This document shows, piece by piece, positions 7,556 through 15,170 of a stretch of DNA of 41,618 nucleotides. The translations under genes were made by a program, and so were the position numbers. A model generated the notes under the pieces. It saw nothing but the letters and a program-made list of their open reading frames with translations. It did not search any database and was not told the DNA's origin. The DNA lies in the NCBI RefSeq assembly GCF_030068455.1, contig NZ_JAQOSQ010000031.1, positions 1 to 41,618 of the forward strand. Direction: 5' to 3'. Origin of the DNA: Roseofilum casamattae BLCC-M143. GTDB lineage: Bacteria > Cyanobacteriota > Cyanobacteriia > Cyanobacteriales > Desertifilaceae. Position 1 is the stretch's first letter. Each line of letters begins with the position of its first letter.

Positions 7556-7775
7556 GGTTAATCCGTTCTTCTAGTTCTTGACGCAGAGCCAGAAAGTGAC
7601 GGTAATCATTTGCCCATTCGACAAATTGAATCTCATCTGAGAATAGTCCGCGATCGTATTGGCGAAAAAATTCCTCAGAACTCAGATTATGCTGGTTTTC
7701 ATACAAGCTTAATCGCTTGGCAACGGCAACCAAGGCATCTAATGGGGATGTATATTGAATCGTCTGTTTGCGCAT
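7545..7775 (-). CDS. Probable TumA-like antitoxin
   Basis: This 76-residue protein (MRKQTIQYTSPLDALVAVAK, then RLSLYENQHNLSSEEFFRQY) belongs to a small family common in cyanobacteria. It has the motif SSEEFFxxYxxG, a VEWANDYxHxLAL block and a helical C-terminus. It precedes and overlaps the truncated toxin-like gene by 11 bp, so it probably encodes the antitoxin of the pair. It looks intact, with ATG at 7775, although its partner has lost its C-terminal part. I assign the TumA name from recalled resemblance, not from a defining motif. Confidence 0.5.
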   Translation of the reverse strand: MRKQTIQYTSPLDALVAVAKRLSLYENQHNLSSEEFFRQYDRGLFSDEIQFVEWANDYRHFLALRQELEERINHAA

Positions 7776-7854
7776 GAGTTATTTAGAGCGATGGGTAGCG
7801 TGCGATCGCATCCCTCAATTTTAGCAGGTTCGCGATCGCGCCCAATCTTCCTAA

Positions 7855-8025
7855 TTAAGCCGTCTGCAAATATTGCGGTTGCGGGATGGGTTGTCCTTCT
7901 TCTTGCCACGCTTCGAGATACATTTGGATGACTTCTTCGGCATGAACAATAGCGTCAGTCCGAGTTTTACCATGGGTACAAGGCATGATGACGCGATCGC
8001 TACCCGGTTTCTTCTCCCGCAACAT
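7855..8025 (-). pseudogene. HicB-like antitoxin remnant (C-terminal half)
   Basis: From ATG 8025 (or 7986) the frame reads PCTHGKTRTDAIVHAEEVIQ, then MYLEAWQEEGQPIPQP and ends YLQTA. This matches the C-terminal half of HicB-type proteins, in which a His-Gly turn is followed by E-A-x-x-x-A-x-E and by G-x-P-I-P-x-P. The N-terminal beta strands that complete the partial RNase H-like fold are missing and no HicA is next to it. At 43-56 residues it is below the family's usual 65-75 or more, so it is probably a relic, though a short expressed form is possible. Confidence 0.5.
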
Positions 8026-8223
8026 TCGCTATAATCGGGGTTAGGGGTGGGTCAAACCTCTCGTTAGGGAGAGGGCCTCCCAAGTTCACAAACCAAATGA
8101 AAATACTATAGTTGGAAAACTCCATTTCTTCATCAATCTTGTCAACATCGATTGCGATCGCAGGCTACATCTTCATAAGGATAGCATGGTTGAAAACCTT
8201 AAGATCGTCAAGACTTCTGAGGT

Positions 8224-8241
8224 GTTTGTGGCCCCTTCAGG
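8224..8241. repeat. Short dispersed repeat, copy A
   Basis: GTTTGTGGCCCCTTCAGG matches GTTTGTCGCCCCTTCAGG at 20141-20158 in 17 of 18 positions, and a preceding CTTCT is also shared at the same distance. This copy starts at the stop codon of the GT2 gene. It may be part of a 3' processing or termination element or of a small dispersed repeat. Confidence 0.45.
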
Positions 8242-9193
8242 AGTTTTCCCATCCTCGGACTTCGGCAAGAATATACAACGGTCGCCCTTTTACTTCCTCG
8301 TAAATGCGGCCGATATATTCTCCGAGAATGCCAATACAGACGAGTTGAACGGCTCCTAGGAAAAACAGAGCAATCAGAATTGTTGCAAAGCCATTAATGG
8401 GTGCTGTGGGTTCGACAAGACGCCAGTAAAAAACGAGCGCGGCCATCAATAATGCGATCGCAGCGGCGACTAATCCGAGATAAGTTGAAACCCGCAAAGG
8501 AACTTTCGAGAACGACACAATTCCATTAATTCCTAATGCCAAAGATTGAGCAAACGTATATTTAACGTCGCCAGAAAAACGAGGACTGCGCTCGTATAAA
8601 ATGGCAGTTTGCTCGAAGCCAACCCAGGCTCGCAATCCGCGAATATAGCGATCGCGCTCCGGCATTTGATTCAAAAGATCGACCACCCGGCGATCTAGCA
8701 AACAAAAATCTCCCGTATCTGCCGGAATTTCTACATCCGCTAGATTTTGTAAAATTCGATAAAATAGATAAGCCAACCATTGTTTTCCCAAAGACTCTTG
8801 ATGGCGGCGCGTCCGTTGCGCGTAGACAACATGATAGCCTTGTTCCCAAAGTTTTTGCATGTCGAGAATCAGTTCTGGAGGATCTTGTAAATCGCCATCG
8901 AGAATCGCAACAACTCGACCTCGCGCGTAATTTAATCCTGCCGTAACTGCAATTTGATGGCCGAAATTTCGAGCAAAGCTGAGATAGCAAACTCGCGAAT
9001 CTTGCTCTTGTAAATCGCGAATCAGCTCGAGAGAACCATCGCTACTGCCATCATTGACCAAAATTAATTCTACCGCAGCCAAGAGTCGATCCATGACTTG
9101 ACTCGTGCGACGATAGAGTTCCGGAATCGTCTGTTCCTCATTATAAATTGGAATAATAATCGAGTAGGTTGGATTCACTGAAACGACCGACAA
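8237..9193 (-). CDS. GT2 glycosyltransferase, GtrB/DPM1-like with two C-terminal membrane helices
   Basis: The GT-A domain (about 1-225) begins [17 protein letters not shown], has [11 protein letters not shown] and the metal-binding [14 protein letters not shown], and continues with the [16 protein letters not shown] block typical of polyprenyl-phosphate sugar transferases. Two hydrophobic helices follow (about 238-262 and 272-296), then the conserved [18 protein letters not shown] end. It likely transfers a sugar from a nucleotide donor to a lipid carrier for surface glycan assembly. The frame opens at TTG 9193, directly after the stop of the upstream gene in the same frame; GTG 9178 is an equally good start. 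No strong ribosome site distinguishes them. Confidence 0.85.
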   Translation of the reverse strand: MSVVSVNPTYSIIIPIYNEEQTIPELYRRTSQVMDRLLAAVELILVNDGSSDGSLELIRDLQEQDSRVCYLSFARNFGHQIAVTAGLNYARGRVVAILDGDLQDPPELILDMQKLWEQGYHVVYAQRTRRHQESLGKQWLAYLFYRILQNLADVEIPADTGDFCLLDRRVVDLLNQMPERDRYIRGLRAWVGFEQTAILYERSPRFSGDVKYTFAQSLALGINGIVSFSKVPLRVSTYLGLVAAAIALLMAALVFYWRLVEPTAPINGFATILIALFFLGAVQLVCIGILGEYIGRIYEEVKGRPLYILAEVRGWENS

Positions 9194-9532
9194 TCAACGA
9201 GTCATTATCCAATGTAGTGCCCAACCGATGAAAAATCCTAATCCGCCAAAGCGCACGGCTTGCCAAAAGGGTTCTTTCACGGTTAACCAAGAGAGTAAGC
9301 GACTTTCAAGATCGACTTCTAACACAGCTAATTGTTGCTTAATCTGTTTTAATTCTGCTTGCAAGGTTGCCAAGCGCTGTTGCAACTGCTGTTTTTGTTT
9401 TTCTCCTTCCGTAACTTGAGTGTAGCGCTCCTTCAGGCTGGAGAGCGTTTCTTCTACCTTCGCTAACCCTTGCTCCCAGTCAGCTTGGGGATCGGAGTCA
9501 GAAGGGTTGGTTTGGGGGTCGCGTGCCGGCAT
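9194..9532 (-). CDS. Coiled-coil protein with C-terminal membrane helix, unknown function
   Basis: I do not recognise the family. From ATG 9532 it gives 112 residues: a charged head, a long coiled coil (about 30-80, rich in Q, K, L and E, with KQKQQLQQRLATLQAELKQI) and one C-terminal hydrophobic segment (WQAVRFGGLGFFIGWALHWI). This is a tail-anchored topology with the coil facing the cytoplasm. The stop TGA (9194-9196) immediately precedes the GT2 frame, and both genes lie in the same reading frame, so they are surely co-transcribed. A role as a scaffold for the membrane glycosyltransferase is a guess from position. Confidence 0.6.
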   Translation of the reverse strand: MPARDPQTNPSDSDPQADWEQGLAKVEETLSSLKERYTQVTEGEKQKQQLQQRLATLQAELKQIKQQLAVLEVDLESRLLSWLTVKEPFWQAVRFGGLGFFIGWALHWIMTR

Positions 9533-9629
9533 TTTATTTGAGCATGACAATAGCCATCACAACTATAGACCAAAAAATATACAATAAGAACCAGTTGTCT
9601 GTTGCTCAAGGATACTGTTGCCATTCATT

Positions 9630-9911
9630 ATGTCTAATCCCTCGATCGCACCGAAACCCACCTCTCCCGATGTCCTCGAGGAGCTGACTACCTTGGAACT
9701 GGCCAGAGCTTTGGCGCAACGGCTGGCTATTTCTGGAGACGAGTGGCATAAGCTGAAGTCGAACCGGAAAGCGCGATCGCAGGAACAAGCCAGTGCTGCC
9801 TTAATTTACTTATTGCAAAACCAACCGGAGGAAGCTCTACTACGACTGCAACAAGCAACCGGATGGTTAGATCGCTCCATCAGCGCGCCTCCTTGTCCGG
9901 ATCGCCATTAG
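9630..9911 (+). CDS. Small conserved cyanobacterial protein (DUF6439-like)
   Basis: The start is taken at ATG 9630 (MSNPSIAPKP); a TTG at 9618 is in frame. The 93-residue soluble protein reads TTLELARALAQRLAISGDEW, HKLKSNRKARSQEQASAALI, then LQQATGWLDRSISAPPCP. This pattern is widespread in cyanobacteria and I recall it as DUF6439, without known function. It is divergent from the coiled-coil gene and convergent with the sulfotransferase gene, whose stop is 12 bp beyond its own. Confidence 0.55.
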   Translation: MSNPSIAPKPTSPDVLEELTTLELARALAQRLAISGDEWHKLKSNRKARSQEQASAALIYLLQNQPEEALLRLQQATGWLDRSISAPPCPDRH

Positions 9912-9923
9912 AATTATCCGTCA

Positions 9924-10832
9924 TTATTCCAGCCAACTCGATAAGTCTCGTCCGATTAAATCTTGCAGTTGGAGAATATCATCGCGATAGTCTTTGGTTA
10001 ACTCCCGGCGCAGTTTGGCAGATAATTCCGGTTTACCTAAATTTTTTTGTTTCAGGCGATCGGCTAAATTCTTGCGAAAGTCTTTCGGCAGTATAGTTTT
10101 TGCGATCGCCTTCAAAGGGTTGGGACGATTCAGCAATGTATTCACGGTCTGGTTTTTTGGAACTTGAGTTGGATTGTGTTTTTTCTTCACATTAGCAACA
10201 AAATTATCGTCAACCTCTAAAAATTGGAAAATATCTTTCGTTAACCCCGTCGGATCGTTGCGCAAGTCTTCATACAAATAGACTTTAATGCGATCGCGAT
10301 CGAAGCGATCGAAATAGCGTTTTAACTGAACGGAGTAAAATCCCCGTCGCTTGTGATGCCATTGAAAGCTCCACCCTTTGGCAATTCTTTCCTCTTCAGC
10401 GTCTAATGTTTTCGCAAAATCAGGAATGGGTTCGCGACCGTTACTCATGGAAAAAAGAAAATGGGAAAAGGCGCGATCGACCGGATTTCTCAGAATCGCA
10501 ATAAGTTTGGCATCGGGAATGTAATTATGAATTCTCTCGGGAGCTTTTTCGCTGTAAATATAGGACGTAGATGCTTCTCCGATCGCTTTCTCGTTTGTTA
10601 CTCCATCAAATAACGCCCGATAATTGTCGAGATCGGTAATGGCATTGGTCATGGTATGCGTACCATAGGGACCGATGCGGTTAATATCTTCCCCTTCGAG
10701 GGCAAAAAAATCGGGTTCTTTCTGGTCTCTTGATGCCGGCATATAAACCTGAGGATGTTGCTTCAAGTAATAATAGAGAGAAGAGGTTCCCGACTTGGCC
10801 GCACCAATCAGCAAAAAATTGGGTAATGTCAT
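9924..10832 (-). CDS. PAPS-dependent sulfotransferase
   Basis: The start is taken at ATG 10832 (MTLPNFLLIGAAKSGTSSLY); an in-frame GTG lies at 10850. The 302-residue protein has the 5'-phosphosulfate-binding loop IGAAKSGTSSLYYYL at its N-terminus. It also has the 3'-phosphate-binding block AILRNPVDRAFSHFLFSMSN, the two signatures of the Sulfotransfer_1 family. Family members move sulfate from PAPS to a hydroxyl of a sugar or small molecule; heparan N-deacetylase/sulfotransferase-type carbohydrate enzymes share this layout. It follows the GT4 gene by 18 bp on the same strand, so a sugar acceptor is likely. The C-terminus is Lys-rich. Confidence 0.85.
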   Translation of the reverse strand: MTLPNFLLIGAAKSGTSSLYYYLKQHPQVYMPASRDQKEPDFFALEGEDINRIGPYGTHTMTNAITDLDNYRALFDGVTNEKAIGEASTSYIYSEKAPERIHNYIPDAKLIAILRNPVDRAFSHFLFSMSNGREPIPDFAKTLDAEEERIAKGWSFQWHHKRRGFYSVQLKRYFDRFDRDRIKVYLYEDLRNDPTGLTKDIFQFLEVDDNFVANVKKKHNPTQVPKNQTVNTLLNRPNPLKAIAKTILPKDFRKNLADRLKQKNLGKPELSAKLRRELTKDYRDDILQLQDLIGRDLSSWLE

Positions 10833-10850
10833 AATTTTTCCGGTCAACAC

Positions 10851-11945
10851 CTATTGTTCATTTAACCATAACTGAGCCACTCGTTCCCAGGTTTCATCCC
10901 GAACTGACCGAGCAAACTGAGCGCGAATCTCTGCGAGCTGAGACGGGTTTCTCATTAACTCAATTAGCTTCCATGCTACGGCTTCTTGAGTGTCGCGATC
11001 GTAGGGATTTCCAGGAACTTTAACGCAATAGTTTTTATCTCGAAGTCCGGCATAATCTGTAGTTACTGGAACGGCTCCGACTAAAGCAGATTCGCGCACC
11101 GTATTGCAATCGAGTTCGGCAAACGTACAGCCATAGTAATTAATACTAGAGGTTGATTTTTCTTCCATTAATTGTTCTCGACCCACTTTACCATGTTCGA
11201 TGACTCCAGGTTGTTTCATGAGATCCAGCATTTTTTGTTTCCATTCTGGTTCGATCTCTCGCGGCCAGCCATAATAAATATGGAGCTTGGCTTCCGGTAT
11301 TTCTCGAGAAATAAGCGGCCAGCCAAACTCCAGCATTCGCTCGAGTCCTCGAATATAGTTAGACGCATAAATAATTTTGTTGGGGTCTTTCTCGCGATCG
11401 CAGAATTTTAGAAATGAGGAGTCAAACCCATTCGGGATAATGGCAATATTGCCATCGGGAATTTCCGGCAATAAGGAACGATGAAAATTGTTTTTGCAGA
11501 AAATTTTATCGTATCCTTTTAGTTTCTCATAGGTCACTTCTTTCGGTAGTAACACTGACCCGAGATCCAGCCAGACTCGGTTTGCGGCGATCGGAAACTG
11601 AATCCGCCACGCGAACTGCCACATAATTAAGGTATCGAAGCGATCGTAGGGATTGAACTTAGAATAATGGTAATAGTTTACCCCATCGTAGAGACCTTCG
11701 CGATCGCCGCAATTGCTGTAAACTGCAACCGAATACCCTAACTTTACCCATTCCCGCGATAAATAAACAATTCGCGCATCTGCTCCTCCCAATCCCGTCT
11801 TTAAGCTCTCTGGAGACCATTGATAATCCGTATGTCCGGTATAGTAGACAATAGATTTATTCGGCCAGGATTTACCGGTAAAGCGTTGCTTAACTCTATT
11901 TAATTTCGAGCTAACTTTTTCTGCGATCGCGATCGGAAAATTCAT
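10851..11945 (-). CDS. GT4-type glycosyltransferase, paralogue of the gene at 13126
   Basis: The start is ATG 11945 (MNFPIAIAEKVSSK); a TTG six bases earlier is in frame. The 364-residue protein has a GT-B layout. The N-terminal half has GGADARIVYLSREWVKLGYS and YYHYSKFNPYDRFDTLIMW. The C-terminal half has IAIIPNGFDSSFL, YASNYIRGLERMLEFGWPL and the donor-site segment YYGCTFAELDCNTVRESALV, followed by GAVPVTTD. It is clearly related to the plus-strand protein at 13126-14247 over its whole length, sharing NPYDRFDTL/NWYDRFDTL and LLPE(I/V)PD. With the sulfotransferase downstream it forms one arm of a mirrored cluster. Confidence 0.8.
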   Translation of the reverse strand: MNFPIAIAEKVSSKLNRVKQRFTGKSWPNKSIVYYTGHTDYQWSPESLKTGLGGADARIVYLSREWVKLGYSVAVYSNCGDREGLYDGVNYYHYSKFNPYDRFDTLIMWQFAWRIQFPIAANRVWLDLGSVLLPKEVTYEKLKGYDKIFCKNNFHRSLLPEIPDGNIAIIPNGFDSSFLKFCDREKDPNKIIYASNYIRGLERMLEFGWPLISREIPEAKLHIYYGWPREIEPEWKQKMLDLMKQPGVIEHGKVGREQLMEEKSTSSINYYGCTFAELDCNTVRESALVGAVPVTTDYAGLRDKNYCVKVPGNPYDRDTQEAVAWKLIELMRNPSQLAEIRAQFARSVRDETWERVAQLWLNEQ

Positions 11946-12065
11946 AATCAATCGATAGCCATTCTTGAGGAATAGAGAAAGGTGAAAAACAAACGAAATA
12001 CTCGAGAGCGAGGGTAACTATTGCCGAATCGTTCTGAGCGAGGATATACTTGGAGCGAGAAGAAG

Positions 12066-12081
12066 ACGATCTCCAGATCGT
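12066..12081. promoter_or_regulatory. 16-bp palindrome between divergent glycan operons
   Basis: ACGATCTCCAGATCGT is a dyad with 7-bp arms around CC. It sits in the 178-bp region between the divergent GT4 (start 11945) and GT2 (start 12124) genes, about 42 bp before the latter. A shared operator is possible; a chance palindrome cannot be excluded. I could not pick a firm -10/-35 pair nearby. Confidence 0.3.
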
Positions 12082-12123
12082 TCGTTCTCTACAGCCAGTT
12101 AAGTTGAGATAGAGGAAGTTTTA

Positions 12124-13086
12124 ATGGGATCTCCAAGCTGTTCGCTTTCAATTCTAGTGGCACGTACTGATATTCCATTTATGATGCACACAATTCCCCA
12201 TCTCGTCAAGGCGTGCAACTTTCCCTTCCGGCAACGTTTACTGGCGGTTGATACGGCTCCTCTATCGGGAGATAAAGTCAATCGTCCGGGAGTGGGAACC
12301 TTAGAGCAAGTTCGCGACTACTGCCAGCAATTGTTATCGTCGGGAGTTATCGATAAGATTGTTGATATTAACTACGATCCTAACTATCGCCAGCAGGTTT
12401 ATCAAAAACATTTAGGCAATGGCAAGATTCGCCCCACCCATAATTATAAAGGATATCCGATTCTCGGTACTATTTTTTCTCTAGAAGAGCCAGAAGGAGA
12501 CTATTTATTACACTTTGATAGCGATATGATGCTCTACCAAGCTGATGGGTATAGTTGGATTGAAGAAGGAATCAAGCTATTGCAAGATCGTCCGGAAATT
12601 ATGGCGATTCGTCCGTTGGGAGGGCCGCCAACCGAGGATGGAAAATTATATCAGGGGAAGAAAAAATACGTGAAAGATCCGGATGGCTTTTATAAATTTA
12701 AGTTCTTTTCGTCTCGCACCTACTTGATCGATCGCAAGCGCTTCGATAGTTTGCTACCCCTACCAGTCGAGTGGCGCTCCTATCGAAGAAAATGGCTTAA
12801 TGGCCTGCCGATAGGTTTAAAAGGAGTATTAAATGCCTATACTGGTAAAGGAAAATTGGCGTCCTGGGAAGTCATGGTCTCCAATCGCATTGAAAAGACC
12901 TCTTATATCCGCGCAACCATGGCATCGTCGCAAGCTTGGACGATTCATCCCAATTTGCGATCGCCTGAATTTATCCAGAATTTACCCAACATTATTGCTA
13001 GCATTGAAGCCGGAAACTATCCACCCGGACAATCCGGTTACTACGATCTAAAATTAGCAGATTGGCTGGATTATTTAAACGGATAA
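12124..13086 (+). CDS. GT2-like glycosyltransferase of a cyanobacterial glycan cluster
   Basis: The 320-residue protein opens with SLSILVARTDIPFMMHTIPH, a GT-A beginning, and carries GDYLLHFDSDMMLY, whose DSD fits the metal-binding DxD motif. A block KYVKDPDGFYKFKFFSSRTY follows. No membrane helix is visible, so it is cytosolic or peripheral. It is the first gene of a plus-strand unit followed after 39 bp by a GT4 gene and then a sulfotransferase. The donor and acceptor sugars cannot be told from sequence. Family confidence rests on the N-terminal fold pattern and DxD. Confidence 0.7.
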   Translation: MGSPSCSLSILVARTDIPFMMHTIPHLVKACNFPFRQRLLAVDTAPLSGDKVNRPGVGTLEQVRDYCQQLLSSGVIDKIVDINYDPNYRQQVYQKHLGNGKIRPTHNYKGYPILGTIFSLEEPEGDYLLHFDSDMMLYQADGYSWIEEGIKLLQDRPEIMAIRPLGGPPTEDGKLYQGKKKYVKDPDGFYKFKFFSSRTYLIDRKRFDSLLPLPVEWRSYRRKWLNGLPIGLKGVLNAYTGKGKLASWEVMVSNRIEKTSYIRATMASSQAWTIHPNLRSPEFIQNLPNIIASIEAGNYPPGQSGYYDLKLADWLDYLNG

Positions 13087-13125
13087 TTACGAGTTAGTCC
13101 TGCTCCTCTACCCAATATCTCAATT

Positions 13126-14247
13126 ATGCCCATAGAATCCATCAAAAATGCCGTTAGAAACCTCTTGCCTGGGACGGCAAACCTACGCCAAAAACTGGCC
13201 GCCAAAACCTGGCCGGAAAAATCCATCGCCTGCTATGTTGGTAACAAACCGATGGTCTTAGAATCGGACTTGCGCAGCAAAGGTGCTAGCGGTTCGGAAG
13301 CCTCCATTATTTTTCTGACCCAAGAATGGGTAAAACGAGGCTATCAAGTTACGGTTTACACGAACACTAACGGCAAAGATGGAGTCTACAATGGCGTCAC
13401 CTATCGCCATTTTCGTCAGTTGAATTGGTACGATCGCTTCGATACCTTACTCATCGCGCGCAATCCCGGTTTACTCAATCCCGTCGCTCGCGCTCGACGG
13501 ATTTGGTTAGAATGGCAAGATGTGGTCTATCCTCCCAAATCATTTACTCCCGAAAAGCTGAGTAAATTTGATAAAATTTTTGCCAAAAGTCACTATCAAC
13601 GGCATCTGTTACCGGAGGTTCCGGACGAAAAATTTGCGATAATTCCCAATGGAGTTTCTCCTTGGGTTCTGGAATTAGGCGATCGCGAAAAAAATCCATA
13701 CAAATTAGTTTATGCATCCCGCTATTATCGAGGACTCGAATCCATGTTGCGCTATGGATGGCCTCTCATTAAACAAGAAATTCCGCAAGCCGAACTCCAT
13801 CTTTTTTATGGCTTTACCAAGCGCGACGATCGCCAGGCTCAGTTACCTTGGAAAGAAGCAATGATGAAGTTAATTGCGGATACAGGAGCCATCGATCGCG
13901 GTAAAGTTGGCTATGAAGAACTCATGGCAGAAAAAGCCACCGCTGCTATTCATTATTACGGCTGTACTTATGAAGAAGTAGACTGTATTTCCGTACGCGA
14001 ATCCTCTCTCGTGGGTTGCGTCCCCGTCACCACAGATTTTGCCGTGCTCGGCGAAAAAAACTACTGCGTTACGATTCCTGGAGAAGCCGCCGATCCAAAA
14101 ACCCAAGAAGCGATCGCGCGCAAAATTATTCATCTGCTGCAACATCCCGACGAACTCGCAACCATTCGCCAAAAAACTCAAGAACTCGCCAAACACGAAA
14201 CCTGGGATAATCTGGCTCCCCTCTGGTTAGAACATATCCAATCCTAA
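13126..14247 (+). CDS. GT4-type glycosyltransferase, paralogue of the gene at 10851
   Basis: This 373-residue GT-B protein has GASGSEASIIFLTQEWVKRG, WYDRFDTLLIARNP, then FAIIPNGVSPWVLELGDREK. The donor half has YASRYYRGLESMLRYGWPL, LHLFYGFTKRD and YYGCTYEEVDCISVRESSLV, followed by GCVPVTTD. The conserved E in VRESSLVG is where retaining GT4 enzymes contact the nucleotide sugar. The resemblance to the minus-strand protein at 10851-11945 is end to end, so the two arose by duplication. It sits 39 bp after the GT2-like gene and 25 bp before the sulfotransferase gene, so the three are probably one transcript. Confidence 0.8.
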   Translation: MPIESIKNAVRNLLPGTANLRQKLAAKTWPEKSIACYVGNKPMVLESDLRSKGASGSEASIIFLTQEWVKRGYQVTVYTNTNGKDGVYNGVTYRHFRQLNWYDRFDTLLIARNPGLLNPVARARRIWLEWQDVVYPPKSFTPEKLSKFDKIFAKSHYQRHLLPEVPDEKFAIIPNGVSPWVLELGDREKNPYKLVYASRYYRGLESMLRYGWPLIKQEIPQAELHLFYGFTKRDDRQAQLPWKEAMMKLIADTGAIDRGKVGYEELMAEKATAAIHYYGCTYEEVDCISVRESSLVGCVPVTTDFAVLGEKNYCVTIPGEAADPKTQEAIARKIIHLLQHPDELATIRQKTQELAKHETWDNLAPLWLEHIQS

Positions 14248-14272
14248 ACCTTAACCCGAACGATTTTCAATC

Positions 14273-15082
14273 ATGCCTTCGCTCAAATCATTTGTTGCCA
14301 ATACCAAAGCCAAAGTTAAACAAAAATACTATAACTATCGCATCGATTCCGATCCTAATCCTTATCAAATTGCCTTGCGATCGCAGCCATATAAAGCTAT
14401 TTTTATTCTCGGCCATATGCGCTCGGCTTCCTCCCTCCTCGTCCATATTCTCAACAGCAACCCAGAGATCGTTGGCTATGGAGAAAGTCATATTCGGTAT
14501 TCCAGCGAACAACAGTTGAACAAACTACTGCACAAAGTTTACTCGCGAGTGGGGACATTACGAATGAACCATACCTATATTCTCGATAAACTGCTGCATA
14601 ATAGCAAACTGCTGGACGAAACAATTTTAAACTCTGCGAATATCTACAAAATTTTCTTAATTCGAGATCCCGAATCTACCTTGCCCAGCATTCTGAAAAT
14701 TAAACCTCATTGGAGCCAGGAAAAAGCGATCGACCATTACATTTCCCGCTTATCTTATCTCGAGCGATATGCCGAGATCGTTAATGACAAAGAGCGATCG
14801 CTTTTTATTACCCACAAACACTTTTTTGAAGAGACTCAGAACGTCTTTGAGTCAATGCAAACCCTGTTAGGCGTACAGCAGCCATTTTCCGAAGAATATC
14901 AAGTCTTAGGGACGACGGGAAATCGTGGCGTTGGCGACTCTTCAGCGAATATCAAACAAGGCGTCATAGTCAGGAAAGCGAAAAAAACTAGCGAGGTTTC
15001 ATCCGTCGAATGGACAAAACCGTGCCGAGAATCTTACGATCGCTGTTGCGCTACCCTATCGAAATATTGCAGTACGATCTAA
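14273..15082 (+). CDS. Sulfotransferase-family protein
   Basis: The 269-residue protein has the PAPS 5' loop region IFILGHMRSASSLLVHILNS (about 43-62) and the 3'-phosphate motif IFLIRDPESTLPSILKI (about 127-143), a spacing normal for P-loop sulfotransferases. The loop reads HMRSASS in place of the more common PKSGTT, as in the Sulfotransfer_3-like group. It belongs to a different branch from the minus-strand sulfotransferase, so the two GT4/sulfotransferase arms are not simple copies. Last gene of the plus-strand glycan unit; a cluster terminator is not evident apart from a weak CGGGTTC/GAACCCG dyad at 15107-15154. Confidence 0.7.
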   Translation: MPSLKSFVANTKAKVKQKYYNYRIDSDPNPYQIALRSQPYKAIFILGHMRSASSLLVHILNSNPEIVGYGESHIRYSSEQQLNKLLHKVYSRVGTLRMNHTYILDKLLHNSKLLDETILNSANIYKIFLIRDPESTLPSILKIKPHWSQEKAIDHYISRLSYLERYAEIVNDKERSLFITHKHFFEETQNVFESMQTLLGVQQPFSEEYQVLGTTGNRGVGDSSANIKQGVIVRKAKKTSEVSSVEWTKPCRESYDRCCATLSKYCSTI

Positions 15083-15170
15083 TCCTATAATTCCCAGTGG
15101 TGAGGGCGGGTTCGGGGAATTTATGGCTTGGTAAACTAGGTTGTGGAGAACCCGTTCCTAGGAGTCGATC

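Noticed and set aside
8112-8303. 63-residue plus-strand frame before the GT2 gene end
   Set aside because: Overlaps the 3' end of the GT2 gene, has no recognisable motif and no ribosome site.
9194-9196. TGA read-through or selenocysteine codon joining the coiled-coil and GT2 frames
   Set aside because: No recoding signal is visible and both proteins are complete on their own; adjacency is the simpler explanation.
13870-14196. 108-residue minus-strand frame inside the GT4 gene
   Set aside because: Antisense shadow; the GT4 protein on the plus strand is complete and has a paralogue.
15107-15154. CGGGTTC/GAACCCG dyad after the plus-strand sulfotransferase as a terminator
   Set aside because: Only 7 bp with a 34-nt loop and no T-run; too weak to call.
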